Assembly: GCA_050744325.1 (NCBI GenBank) | Contig: JBOGHK010000074.1 | Location: forward strand, 10,733 to 74,732 | DNA length: 64,000 bases | Reading direction: 5' to 3' | Source: DASXTK01 sp050744325 | GTDB taxonomy: Bacteria > Actinomycetota > Acidimicrobiia > Acidimicrobiales > VFJN01 | Shown: positions 16,501-25,420 of the stretch, in pieces | How positions within the stretch are numbered: the stretch's first letter is position 1 | Layout of the letters: every line of letters starts with the position of its first letter | The notes under the pieces: model-generated | The model's database searches: none | What the model was told of the DNA's origin: nothing | The model's input: only the letters and a program-made list of their open reading frames with translations | Position numbers and translations under genes: made by a program

Positions 16501-17640
16501 CTAGCCGGCGGAGGAGCGGATGCGGCGGCGCTCCTGGCGGTGCCAGTCGGTCATGCGGTCGACCTGGCGGTCGCGGTCGCGCAGGCTGCAGGTGCCGCAC
16601 TGCAGGCCGTCGGGCAGCTTGAGCAGCAGGCAGCAGGTGCGGCGCAGGGCGAACGTGATCTCGCCCGCGCCTCCGGCGCAGGCACCGCTGCCGGGGGGAC
16701 GACCCGCGTCGTAACCGCCTTCGCCATCTGCGTCGTGGGAGCCACAGCCGTCTACCGCACAGTCGGCGTGGGCGGCGCCGGCGTCGGCATCGGCAGCGTG
16801 GCCGTCGTCCGCGGGCACGGTCACCAGTTCGATCGTGCGCGCCAGGTCCGGCCGGGCGGTCAGCAGTGCCGCCAGATCCGCGTCGGCACGCTGTGCGTGG
16901 GCGCGGCTGGGTTGGCTCGCGGCGTTCGACGCTGCCAGGGCAGCCGTGCCCCACAGGTGGCGGTCGCCGCAGCGGACCACCCGGCGCACCGCGGCGATGA
17001 CCGCGGCCACCGCGGCGACCGAGCGCGGTCGGCCGAGGGGCGCTGCGCCTGCCGGCACCGGGTCGCCGATGGACCGGCTGAGCAGGCGCGCGAACATCAC
17101 GCTCTCGTCGACGATCTCGACATCGGGGTGACCCACCAGGGCGTCGTCCGCGAGGACCGCGAGCGCCGCCCGGCGCACGCCGACGACGAAGGCGTCCTCG
17201 CCGGCCCGGAGCACGACGTTGGCCGCGGTGAGGTCGAGCAGTCGCCGTTGACGCACCCACAGGTCGACCGCCACCGTCGTCAGAGCGGACACCGTCTCAC
17301 GCGCCACCTGGGCCACCACCAGGGCCCGGTCGTCGCTGCGGAACCGCACGGCGCCCCGGTGGATCAGTGGGTCGAGCCGGCCGGGGTCGACCAGCAGGTC
17401 GGCCGCGCTCACCCAACCGACCTCTCGACCGTCGCCGTTCGGCGCGGCACCGCCCACGCTCGGCCAGCCAGCCCCGGGTGGGTCGCCCGCGCTCACCTGG
17501 CCGACGCGAGGAGCCGCGTCGTCGAGGTCGCCGACCGGGACGGGATGCAGTCGTTCGTAGACCCGCCCGGACAGCTCGGCCAGCACGTCGGCTGGCTGCC
17601 CGCCAACGACGACAGCGGCGGTCTTAGGCTCGCCTAACAC
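16501..17640 (-). CDS. FhuF-like ferric siderophore reductase (2Fe-2S)
   Basis: 379 aa. The C-terminus ends in the FhuF iron-sulfur pattern C-C-x10-C-x2-C at residues 336, 337, 348 and 351 (TCCLLLKLPDGLQCGTCSL). FhuF proteins bind a 2Fe-2S cluster here and reduce ferric iron from siderophores in the cytoplasm. An unusual insertion of about 45 residues before this motif is rich in His, Asp, Gly and Cys (for example DGHAADADAGAAHADCAVDG) and may be a flexible metal-binding loop. The GTG start at 17640 sits directly next to an iron-box palindrome that occupies codons 2-6, and a promoter lies just upstream, so the mRNA is probably leaderless. Codon 2 is TTA, rare in this genome. Confidence 0.75.
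   Translation of the reverse strand: MLGEPKTAAVVVGGQPADVLAELSGRVYERLHPVPVGDLDDAAPRVGQVSAGDPPGAGWPSVGGAAPNGDGREVGWVSAADLLVDPGRLDPLIHRGAVRFRSDDRALVVAQVARETVSALTTVAVDLWVRQRRLLDLTAANVVLRAGEDAFVVGVRRAALAVLADDALVGHPDVEIVDESVMFARLLSRSIGDPVPAGAAPLGRPRSVAAVAAVIAAVRRVVRCGDRHLWGTAALAASNAASQPSRAHAQRADADLAALLTARPDLARTIELVTVPADDGHAADADAGAAHADCAVDGCGSHDADGEGGYDAGRPPGSGACAGGAGEITFALRRTCCLLLKLPDGLQCGTCSLRDRDRQVDRMTDWHRQERRRIRSSAG
17624..17637 (-). promoter_or_regulatory. Iron box (DtxR/IdeR-type operator) over the FhuF-like start
   Basis: TTAGGC-TC-GCCTAA is a 6+2+6 palindrome matching the core of DtxR/IdeR sites known from actinobacteria. It starts one base inside the coding region, around +4 to +17 if transcription begins at the GTG. 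A metal-loaded repressor there would block the promoter when iron is plentiful. Confidence 0.65.
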
Positions 17641-17647
17641 AGCGCGT

Positions 17648-17676
17648 TTATTACCCTATGCAGCTGGCCGAGGCAA
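17648..17676 (-). promoter_or_regulatory. Promoter of the FhuF-like gene
   Basis: Minus strand: TTGCCT (17676-17671), a 17-base spacer and TAATAA (17653-17648). The -10 box ends seven bases before the GTG, so the expected start point is the GTG itself. No ribosome site is visible, consistent with leaderless translation. Confidence 0.45.
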
Positions 17677-17779
17677 GACCCCACCCGGGAACAGGGTCCC
17701 GGATCCTTGGCACAGAGCGCGCGCACCCGCCACTCTGAGGGCCATTGCACGCCATGTGAAATCGACCTAGGGTTCCGCC

Positions 17780-18367
17780 GTGGGCGAGACACATGTCACA
17801 GATCGCCGCATCGAGCGAGCCAACCGAACCCGCGACAGCATCGTCGACGCCCTGCTCGCGCTCATCGAGGACGGAAACTTCCGCCCCACCGCGCGCGAGA
17901 TCGCGGCCCGGGCCGGTGTGTCGCTGCGGTCGCTCTACGTGCACTTCGACGACGTCGAGGCGCTGTTCCACGCGGCGGCTGTCCGCCACCACCTCCACCT
18001 GGAGGAGCACCGCCTGCCGGCGCTGACCGACGGGCCACTCGAGGACCGGCTCGAGGCGTTCGTCGCCAAGCGGGCTGCGCTGTACGAGGCGGGCAAGAAC
18101 GTCCGGATGGCGGCGTTGCTGCAGGAGCCGTTCTCCCCGGCGCTCCACAGCATCCTCGATCTGGCGCGCGAGGCGGGACGCGCCGAGTTGGACAAGGTGT
18201 TCAGCCCCGAGCTCTCGGGGCGGAGGTCCGCTCGGAAGCGGGCGGCTCTCGACGCCGTCACCCAACCCGGCAGCTGGGAGGTGCTGCGCACGCAGCACGG
18301 TCTGAGCGTCGAGGCGGCGAAGGCGGTGATGGGCGACATGGTCCGAGCGTTGCTCGGGCCGACCTAG
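17780..18367 (+). CDS. TetR/AcrR-family transcriptional regulator
   Basis: 195 aa from the GTG at 17780. The N-terminal helix-turn-helix reads IVDALLALIEDGNFRPTARE, then AARAGVSLRSLYVHFDDVEA at about 42-61, followed by an all-helical ligand domain. It precedes the branched-chain-type transporter genes by 55 bp in the same direction, so it is the likely regulator of that operon. The ligand is unknown. Confidence 0.85.
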   Translation: MGETHVTDRRIERANRTRDSIVDALLALIEDGNFRPTAREIAARAGVSLRSLYVHFDDVEALFHAAAVRHHLHLEEHRLPALTDGPLEDRLEAFVAKRAALYEAGKNVRMAALLQEPFSPALHSILDLAREAGRAELDKVFSPELSGRRSARKRAALDAVTQPGSWEVLRTQHGLSVEAAKAVMGDMVRALLGPT

Positions 18368-18422
18368 AAGCACAGGCACGGCAACGACAGGAACCTCAGA
18401 GCAGTCTGCAGAAGGGGGGACA

Positions 18423-20567
18423 GTGCGGACCATCGGCATACCCAGTGCCCGGCGCATCCGGCCGCCAGCTTGGCTCGAAGCCCTGCTTCCCTTGGTCGGC
18501 CTGTTGCTGGTGCAACAGGTGTTCTTCCAGACACCGTCGGGCGTCGTCCTCATCGGCGCCCTGGGCGGTGGCCGGATCGCACTGATCGCCCTTGGCATCG
18601 CGCTGATCTACCGGGCGAACCGCATCGTGAACTTCGCCCAGGGCGACCTCGGGACGGTCCCGGCGACGCTCGGGGTCATGCTGGTGGTCAGCTGGGGCTG
18701 GAGCTACTGGTTGGGCCTGGTCGCCGGGCTGGTCGCAGCGGTCGTGCTGGGTGTCGTGGTCGAGACGCTGCTGATCCGGCGGTTCTTCACCGCCCCCCGC
18801 CTGGTGCTCACCGTCGCCACGATCGGCATCGCCCAGATCCTGACCGGCGGAGGGCTGTTCCTGCCCCAGGCGTTCGGCGAGACGGCGTTCGACACCCACT
18901 TGCCTCAGCCCTTCGGCACCACCTTCGAGCTCGGTGGCCGGAACTTCAACGCCAACGACATCCTGACCATGATCGTGGTGCCGGCGGCGATGTTCGCGCT
19001 GGCTCTGTTCCTGCAGCGGTCCACCGTGGGGATCGCGATCGTCGGCGCGGCCGAGCGAGCCGACCGGGCGGCGACGCTAGGCATCCCGGTGAAGCGGCTC
19101 CACACCGTGGTGTGGGTGGTGGCGTCGGTGCTGGCGTTCCTGGCGATGTTCCTGCGTGCCGGAGCCGTGGGTCTGCCGATCGGCGATGTGCTGTCGCCGA
19201 TCTTCCTCGTGCAGGCGTTGGGTGCCGCGGTGTTCGGTCAGTTCAGGCGGTACATCGCGATCGCGGCCGCGGCCGTCGGGATCGGCATCGTCGACCAGGC
19301 GATGGTGTTCAACGGCTACTCGGAGGGCCACGTCGCCGGGGTGGTGTTCCTGATCGTGATGGTGGCGATGCTGGTGACGCGGCGCGCGAGCACCGGGCGG
19401 GTCGACAGCGACGCGTCGACATGGCAGGCGATCCGCGAGGTGCGGCCGATCCCGCGGGAGCTGGCCCGGCTGCCCGAGGTGTTGGGCGCGCGGATCGGGC
19501 TCTGGGTGGCCATCGCTGCGTTCGTGCTCAGCTTGCCGCTGTGGCTGTCGACCAGCCGGCTCGACCTGGCCACGATCGTCGTGCTGTTCGGCGTGGTGGC
19601 GGCATCGCTGGTCGTGCTCAGCGGCTGGGCCGGGCAGGTCAGCCTGGGCCACATGGCCTTCGTCGCGGTCGGCGCTGCGGTCGGTGGCGCGTTGACCCAC
19701 GATCGCGGCTGGGACCTGGGGCTCGGCATCCTGGGGGCCGGAGTCGTCGGTGGCGTGGTGGCGGTGGTCGTCGGGTATCCCGCGCTCCGGCGCCGGGGCC
19801 TCACGCTCGCCGTGAGCACGCTGGCGTTCGCCCTGCTGACGGGGCTGTACCTGCTCGACCGGCGCATCTTCGACTGGCTGCCGCCGCGCTTCGGCATCGA
19901 AGACCCGACGCTGTTCGGCAGCATCGCCATCGACACCCAGGAGCGGCGGTTCTACGTCTCGGTCGGTGCGCTGGCGCTGGCGATGGCGATGGTGGCCGGG
20001 CTGCGACGGAGTCGGACCGGGCGGGTGCTGATCGCGATACGCGAGAACGAGCGGGCAGCCGCGTCCTACGGCGTCCACACCATCCGGACGACGCTGGCGG
20101 CCTTCGCCCTGTCGGGCTTCCTCGCCGCGATGGCCGGAGCGCTGCTGGTCTACCAGCGGGGCGGCTTGAGCGCCGAGCCGTACCAGCCTCAAGAGAGCTT
20201 GAAGCTGTTCTCGATGGTGGTGATCGGAGGCCTCGGGTCGCTGCCGGGGGCGGTGCTCGGCGCGACCTACGTGCAGAGCGCCGACTTCTACCTGCCACCC
20301 AACTGGCAGTTCCTGGCCAGCGGGGCTGGTCTGCTGCTGATCCTGCTGATCTTCCCCGCCGGGCTCGGTGGGGTCCTGGCTGACCTGCGCGATGCGGGTC
20401 TGCGCTGGGCCGCGAACCGCCGGCAGATCGTGGTCCCCAGCTTGGTGGCCGACATGCGGATCGAAGACGACAACGAGCTGCTGCGGCGACAACACGCCGT
20501 CGAGGACGCCGAGCCGGCGTCGGCGGCGGCACCCACCGGCGACGCCCCCGTGGAGGTCCGGCCATGA
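18423..20567 (+). CDS. Fused LivH-LivM branched-chain amino acid-type ABC permease
   Basis: 714 aa; normal LivH and LivM are separate proteins of about 300 and 350 aa. Residues about 20-320 are LivH-like (ALGGGRIALIALGIALIYRA, then NRIVNFAQGDLGTVPATLG); residues about 350-680 are LivM-like (VLSGWAGQVSLGHMAFVAVG near 398, with a C-terminal GGLGSLPGAVLGATY). A strong AAGGGGGGA ribosome site precedes the GTG at 18423. The stop overlaps the ATG of the MFS-ABC-ABC gene (ATGA). It would form the whole membrane channel for a hydrophobic amino acid or a related small organic acid. Confidence 0.9.
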   Translation: MRTIGIPSARRIRPPAWLEALLPLVGLLLVQQVFFQTPSGVVLIGALGGGRIALIALGIALIYRANRIVNFAQGDLGTVPATLGVMLVVSWGWSYWLGLVAGLVAAVVLGVVVETLLIRRFFTAPRLVLTVATIGIAQILTGGGLFLPQAFGETAFDTHLPQPFGTTFELGGRNFNANDILTMIVVPAAMFALALFLQRSTVGIAIVGAAERADRAATLGIPVKRLHTVVWVVASVLAFLAMFLRAGAVGLPIGDVLSPIFLVQALGAAVFGQFRRYIAIAAAAVGIGIVDQAMVFNGYSEGHVAGVVFLIVMVAMLVTRRASTGRVDSDASTWQAIREVRPIPRELARLPEVLGARIGLWVAIAAFVLSLPLWLSTSRLDLATIVVLFGVVAASLVVLSGWAGQVSLGHMAFVAVGAAVGGALTHDRGWDLGLGILGAGVVGGVVAVVVGYPALRRRGLTLAVSTLAFALLTGLYLLDRRIFDWLPPRFGIEDPTLFGSIAIDTQERRFYVSVGALALAMAMVAGLRRSRTGRVLIAIRENERAAASYGVHTIRTTLAAFALSGFLAAMAGALLVYQRGGLSAEPYQPQESLKLFSMVVIGGLGSLPGAVLGATYVQSADFYLPPNWQFLASGAGLLLILLIFPAGLGGVLADLRDAGLRWAANRRQIVVPSLVADMRIEDDNELLRRQHAVEDAEPASAAAPTGDAPVEVRP

Positions 20568-23500
20568 AGGCCTGGTGGGCCACCTGGAAGCAGGCCACCA
20601 CCGGGGGCGCGCCCCTGTACCCGCTGGGGGTCCTGTTCGGGCTGAACATGGTGGACGAGCTCGACCGCGCGGCGCTGGGCGTGCTGCTGCCCGAGATCAG
20701 GGACCACTTCAACGCCAGCACCTCGGGCATCCTGACCGTGGTGTCGCTGGCCTTGATCGGCGGCTTCGTGCTGGCCGTGCCCGTGGGCTACTACGCGGAC
20801 CGGCTCAAGCGGGTGCCGATCGCCGCGGTCGGCGCGGTGCTGTGGGGGATCTGCTCGATGCTCACCGGCCTCGCGCCGACCCTGTGGTTCCTCGCGACGG
20901 CTCGGACCGGGGCCGGGTTGGGCCGGGCGGTGAACGACCCGGTCCACAACTCGCTGCTGGCGGACTACTACGACATCCCGGTGCGGTCGCGGGTGTACTC
21001 GGTCCACCGGTACGCCAACGCGTTCGGGCAGTTCGCCGGGCCGCTCGCGGCAGGCCTCATCGCCTTCTCGTTCGGTTGGCGCGTCCCGTTCATCATCTTC
21101 GCGTTCGTCACGGCGACCTTCGTGGTGCTGGCCGTCCGGCTGCGCGAGCCGATTCGCGGCCGGTTCGAGCGCAAGGCCGCGGGGGCGTCCGACGAGGTTC
21201 TGGAGACCGAGGAAGAGCCGCCGTCGTGGGCGGAGTCGTGGCGGATCCTGTGGCAGGTCAGAACGCTGCGCCGCGTGTACTACGCGCTGCCGTTCCTGGC
21301 CATCGCGGTGGTCGGGCTGCTGCTGCTGGGCAGCTTGTACTACGAGGACGTCTTCAACCTCGACGAGCGCGCCCGGGGCTTCCTGTCGGCCGTGGTCGAA
21401 GGCGGGGCCCAGTTCGTCGGCCTGCTGATCGGGCTCCCGATCGCCAGCCGGCTGATGATGAAGGGGCCGGCGCACATCATGAAGTTCCTGTCGGTGATCG
21501 GCTGCGTGATCGCCGCGGGCCTGGTCGTCTTCGCCGTCGCACCGGTCCTGGCCGTGGCCGTGGTTGCGAACTGCGTGGTCTCCGCCAGCTTCTTCCTGCT
21601 GATCCCCGGGATCTTCGCGGTGCTCTCGCTGGCCGTGCCGGCCAAGGTGCGGTCGTTCGGCTTCGCGGTCGGGACGCTGTTCTTCCTTCCCGGCCTGCTC
21701 TTGCTTCCGATCATCGGCCAGCTCGCGGAGGACCACGGCATCCGGGTCGGGCTCCTGGCCGCGGTGCCCGTCTTCCTGATCGGGGGCGCGATCCTGCGGT
21801 CGTCGCACAGCTTCGTGGCCGACGACATCACCCGGGTGTGGAAGACCACCGCGGCCCGATCGGAGGTGGCGCACCTGCGTCGTCAGGGCAAGGTCAAGCT
21901 GGTCCTGGCCCGCGATGTCGACGTCCACTACGACAGCGTCCAAGTGCTGTTCGGCGTCAACATGGAGGTCGACGAGGGCGAGATCGTCGCGCTGCTCGGC
22001 ACCAACGGCGCCGGGAAGTCCACGATGCTCAAGGCGCTGTCGGGGCTGGTGCAGGCCAGCGGGGGAGCGGTGGTCTTCGACGGCCGCGACATGACCCATG
22101 CCCCGCCCAACGAGATCGCCGAGCGGGGCATCAGCCAAGTCCCCGGCGGCCAGGGGGTCTTCACGCAGCTCAGCGTGGCGGACAACCTGCGGCTCGCCGG
22201 CTGGTTGCAGCGGCGGCGGCCCGCGGAGCTGCGCGCCGCGACCAGTCCGGTCCTGGAGGCGTTCCCGGTCCTGCGCGACCGGCTGCACGAGCCGGCCGGC
22301 AACCTGTCCGGCGGTCAGCAGCAGATGCTGACGCTCGGCATGGCGTTCATCAGCCAGCCGCGCTTGCTGATGATCGACGAGCTGTCGCTCGGGCTGGCAC
22401 CGACGGTCGTGGCTCAACTGCTGGAGATGGTGCGGCTTCTCCGGGACCGGGGCACGACGATCATCCTCGTCGAACAGTCGGTCAACGTCGCACTGACCGT
22501 CGCCGATCGGGCCTACTTCATGGAGAAGGGCGAGATCCGCTTCGAGGGCCCCACAGCCGAGCTGCTCGATCGGCCGGACCTGTTGCGTTCGGTGTTCTTC
22601 GCCGGTGCCGCGGGCGACCACCGTCCGGACGCCGTCGACGCCGCGGAGGAGCTGATCGACGCGGCGACCGCCGCCCGGCCGTCGGAGACCGAGCTGGTCC
22701 GGTCGGTCGCGCCGGCCCTAGGCGGGAACGGCGCCCCGGGCAACGGCGACGAGCCGGACCCGCTCGAACCGGTACCGGCATCCGGACGTCGCGATCACCG
22801 CGACGGACGAACGTTCGACGGGGACGGGACCGGGTTCCCTCCCGTCCTGGAGGTGCGCGACGTCGTGCGATCGTTCGGTGGCGTGCGGGCTCTCGACGGC
22901 GTGTCGTTCGACGTGCAGCCCCACGAGATCCTGGGCTTCATCGGGCCGAACGGTGCCGGCAAGACGACGCTGTTCGACGTGATCTCGGGCTTCACCCCGC
23001 CCGACGCCGGCACGATCCGGCTGTGGATCGCCGGCGACGACGGAACCGACGGGTTCCTGCAGGAGCTGGGCGGCATGTCCACTGCGGCTCGGTCCTGGCG
23101 GGGTCTCGGCCGCTCGTTCCAGGACGGTCGGTTGTTCCCGGGTCTCACGGTGGCCGAGACCATCGCGGTTGCGCTCGAACAGCACGTCGAGGTGCGTGAC
23201 CCGCTGGCGGCGAGCCTGCACCTTCCCTCGGTCGCCGACTCGGAGGTGAAGGTGGCGGCGACGGTCGAGGAGCTGATCGACCTGCTCGGGCTCGGCGCCT
23301 ACCGCGACAAGTTCGTGCGCGAGGTGTCCACGGGCACCCGCCGCATCGTCGACCTGGCCTGTGTCCTGGCCCAAGGGCCGAGCGTGGTGCTGCTCGACGA
23401 GCCCTCCAGCGGGATCGCCCAGCGCGAGGCCGAGGCCCTCGCCCCCGTGCTGCGCAGGGTGCGCCGCGAGCTGGGCGCAAGCCTGCTGGTCATCGAGCAC

Positions 23501-23662
23501 GACCTGCCGCTGCTGTTGTCCGTCGCCGACCGGATGGTCGCTCTCGACCTCGGCCGGGTGGTCACCGAGGGCGACCCGCGTGCGGTCATCGACCATCCCG
23601 CGGTCGTCGCGTCCTACCTGGGCACCGAGACCGCCTCCATCGCCCGCTCGGGAGCGACATGA
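20564..23662 (+). CDS. MFS transporter fused to two Liv-type ABC ATPases
   Basis: 1032 aa with three modules. Residues about 1-430 are a 12-helix major facilitator domain (GVLFGLNMVDELDRAALGVL, later VGYYADRLKRVPIAAVGAVL). Residues about 445-680 are a LivF-like ATPase: Walker A GTNGAGKST near 480, signature LSGGQQQ near 580, Walker B LLMIDE near 602. After an acidic linker, residues about 755-1025 are a LivG-like ATPase: Walker A GPNGAGKT near 793, Walker B VVLLDEPSSG near 941, but a diverged signature VSTGTRR near 920 instead of LSGGQ. The genes on both sides encode the permease and the binding proteins, so this polypeptide supplies both ATPases. What the MFS half contributes is unknown. Confidence 0.9.
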   Translation: MKAWWATWKQATTGGAPLYPLGVLFGLNMVDELDRAALGVLLPEIRDHFNASTSGILTVVSLALIGGFVLAVPVGYYADRLKRVPIAAVGAVLWGICSMLTGLAPTLWFLATARTGAGLGRAVNDPVHNSLLADYYDIPVRSRVYSVHRYANAFGQFAGPLAAGLIAFSFGWRVPFIIFAFVTATFVVLAVRLREPIRGRFERKAAGASDEVLETEEEPPSWAESWRILWQVRTLRRVYYALPFLAIAVVGLLLLGSLYYEDVFNLDERARGFLSAVVEGGAQFVGLLIGLPIASRLMMKGPAHIMKFLSVIGCVIAAGLVVFAVAPVLAVAVVANCVVSASFFLLIPGIFAVLSLAVPAKVRSFGFAVGTLFFLPGLLLLPIIGQLAEDHGIRVGLLAAVPVFLIGGAILRSSHSFVADDITRVWKTTAARSEVAHLRRQGKVKLVLARDVDVHYDSVQVLFGVNMEVDEGEIVALLGTNGAGKSTMLKALSGLVQASGGAVVFDGRDMTHAPPNEIAERGISQVPGGQGVFTQLSVADNLRLAGWLQRRRPAELRAATSPVLEAFPVLRDRLHEPAGNLSGGQQQMLTLGMAFISQPRLLMIDELSLGLAPTVVAQLLEMVRLLRDRGTTIILVEQSVNVALTVADRAYFMEKGEIRFEGPTAELLDRPDLLRSVFFAGAAGDHRPDAVDAAEELIDAATAARPSETELVRSVAPALGGNGAPGNGDEPDPLEPVPASGRRDHRDGRTFDGDGTGFPPVLEVRDVVRSFGGVRALDGVSFDVQPHEILGFIGPNGAGKTTLFDVISGFTPPDAGTIRLWIAGDDGTDGFLQELGGMSTAARSWRGLGRSFQDGRLFPGLTVAETIAVALEQHVEVRDPLAASLHLPSVADSEVKVAATVEELIDLLGLGAYRDKFVREVSTGTRRIVDLACVLAQGPSVVLLDEPSSGIAQREAEALAPVLRRVRRELGASLLVIEHDLPLLLSVADRMVALDLGRVVTEGDPRAVIDHPAVVASYLGTETASIARSGAT

Positions 23663-25410
23663 CCGATCCTTCATCCGAATCCACACCCCGGACCACGACC
23701 GCCGGCTGGCGCTCGGTGCGCCGCTACGGGCCGTTGGTCGCCGTGCTCGCGCTGGTCGCGGCCGCCGTTGTCGTGTTCGGCGGGGGAGACGACGGCGGGT
23801 CGGACGACGACCAGGCCGCCGACGGTGCCGCGGAGGCTGGCGACGTCGACCGGGCCGACCTGGTCCGCCGAGGCCCGATGACCCCCGAGCGGGCCGAGCT
23901 GGAGGGGGTCGGCGACGTCGACTTCGGGCCGAACTGCGACGAAGGGACCGGTCAGATCCGGTTGCCGACCGTGTACGCACCGCCGTGCGTCGAGCCGTTC
24001 GACGGCGACAACCAGGGTGCCACCTACCCGGGGGTCACCGAGGACACGGTGAAGGTGGTCGCGTTCCTCCCCGATCCGGCGCTGGACCCGCTCGGCGCGG
24101 CCGCGGTCGGCGGGCTCGGTGCCGACCTCGATCCCGAGACCGGCATGGAGACCATGCAGGACTACCTGGACATCTACAACGAGCTGTTCGAGACCTACGG
24201 CCGCACCGTCGAGTTGGAGTTCTACACCGGCACCGGCGAATCCGACGACCAGGACGCCGCCCGTGCCGACGCGGTCGCCATCGCCGAGCGAGAGCCGTTC
24301 GCGGTGATCGGCGCCCCGCTGCAGGCGCGGGAGGTGTTCGCCGACACGCTCGTCGACAACGGCGTGGTGTGCGCGCCGGGCTGCGCCCTGGCCATGGCCG
24401 ACGACTTCATCGCCGAACGCGATCCGCTGGTGTGGAACTTCGGCCCCACGGCCAACCAGGCCTCCCAGCTAGCCGCGGCGGCCATCGGCAACCTGGCGGG
24501 CCCGGGGCCGGCGGAGCTCGCCGGGGACGAGGCGCTGCAGCAGCAGGACCGGGTCTACGCCGCGGTCTACTACACGGCTCCGGAGAGCGAGGAGAGCGCC
24601 GGGTTCGACGCGCTGGAGACGGGGTTGTCCGACCACGGCATCGAGCTCGAGGTCGAGCTCCCGTACCTTCTCGACCTCCCCCGGGTCCAGGAGAACGCCC
24701 GGTCGATCGTCGCCCAGCTCGAAGAGGCCGGGGTGACCACGGTGATCTTCTACGGCGATCCGCTCATGCCCCAGGCGCTGACCACCGAGGCCACAGCCCA
24801 GGAGTACTTCCCCGAGTGGATCCTCGGCCCGAACCTGCTGGCCGACACGGCGCTGTTCGGGCGCAGCTTCGACCAGGAGCAGTGGGGCAACGGCTTCGGG
24901 CTCTCGTTCGCCGGGAACCCGGGCGTCGACACCGTCGGCGACTCGTACCTGATGTACGACTGGGCCTACGGCCGCGAGCCGCCAAGCAACATCTACGCGG
25001 TGCTCGACCCGGGCCTGCGCACCTTGTTCACCGCTATCCACATGGCCGGCCCCGAGCTCAAGCCGGAGACCTTCCGTGACGGTCTCCTGCGATTGCCGCC
25101 CGGGGGCGGTGGTCCCACCCGGGGACTGATCTCCTACGGCAACGACGACCTGTGGCCCAGCTTCGACTACGGCGGGAGCGACGACGTCGCCCTCATCTGG
25201 TGGGACCCTGAGGCCCAGGGAGCCGACGAGCTCGGCCAGCAGGGCCCGGGCATGTACCGCTTCGCCAACGGTGGCCAGCGCTACACGCTCGACGAGATGC
25301 CCAGCTCGGCCGCCGAGGCAGGCCTGTTCGACACCGATGCGTCGGTCATCGAGCTGACCGACCTGCCGGCCGACGACCGTTCCCCGGACTATCCGTCACC
25401 CGACTTGTAA
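23659..25410 (+). CDS. ABC transporter substrate-binding protein (branched-chain amino acid type), copy 1
   Basis: 583 aa, starting in an ATGA overlap with the ATPase fusion. One hydrophobic segment at about 24-43 (GPLVAVLALVAAAVVVFGGG) acts as an anchor or uncleaved signal, followed by an acidic Gly/Asp linker. The rest is a type I periplasmic-binding fold related to Liv-type receptors (TEDTVKVVAFLPDPALDP, EPFAVIGAPLQAREVFADTL). It is about 200 residues longer than classical LivJ. A paralogue of similar length follows 10 bp later. Both share the block RLPTVYAPPCVEPFDGDN or its near copy. Confidence 0.85.
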   Translation: MTDPSSESTPRTTTAGWRSVRRYGPLVAVLALVAAAVVVFGGGDDGGSDDDQAADGAAEAGDVDRADLVRRGPMTPERAELEGVGDVDFGPNCDEGTGQIRLPTVYAPPCVEPFDGDNQGATYPGVTEDTVKVVAFLPDPALDPLGAAAVGGLGADLDPETGMETMQDYLDIYNELFETYGRTVELEFYTGTGESDDQDAARADAVAIAEREPFAVIGAPLQAREVFADTLVDNGVVCAPGCALAMADDFIAERDPLVWNFGPTANQASQLAAAAIGNLAGPGPAELAGDEALQQQDRVYAAVYYTAPESEESAGFDALETGLSDHGIELEVELPYLLDLPRVQENARSIVAQLEEAGVTTVIFYGDPLMPQALTTEATAQEYFPEWILGPNLLADTALFGRSFDQEQWGNGFGLSFAGNPGVDTVGDSYLMYDWAYGREPPSNIYAVLDPGLRTLFTAIHMAGPELKPETFRDGLLRLPPGGGGPTRGLISYGNDDLWPSFDYGGSDDVALIWWDPEAQGADELGQQGPGMYRFANGGQRYTLDEMPSSAAEAGLFDTDASVIELTDLPADDRSPDYPSPDL

Positions 25411-25420
25411 GGAGCGTCTC

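Noticed and set aside
20288..22621. Long minus-strand frame (over 700 codons) opposite the MFS-ABC gene
   Set aside because: Arg/Gly/Asp/His-rich composition typical of antisense shadows in high-GC DNA; the plus strand encodes clear transporter domains.
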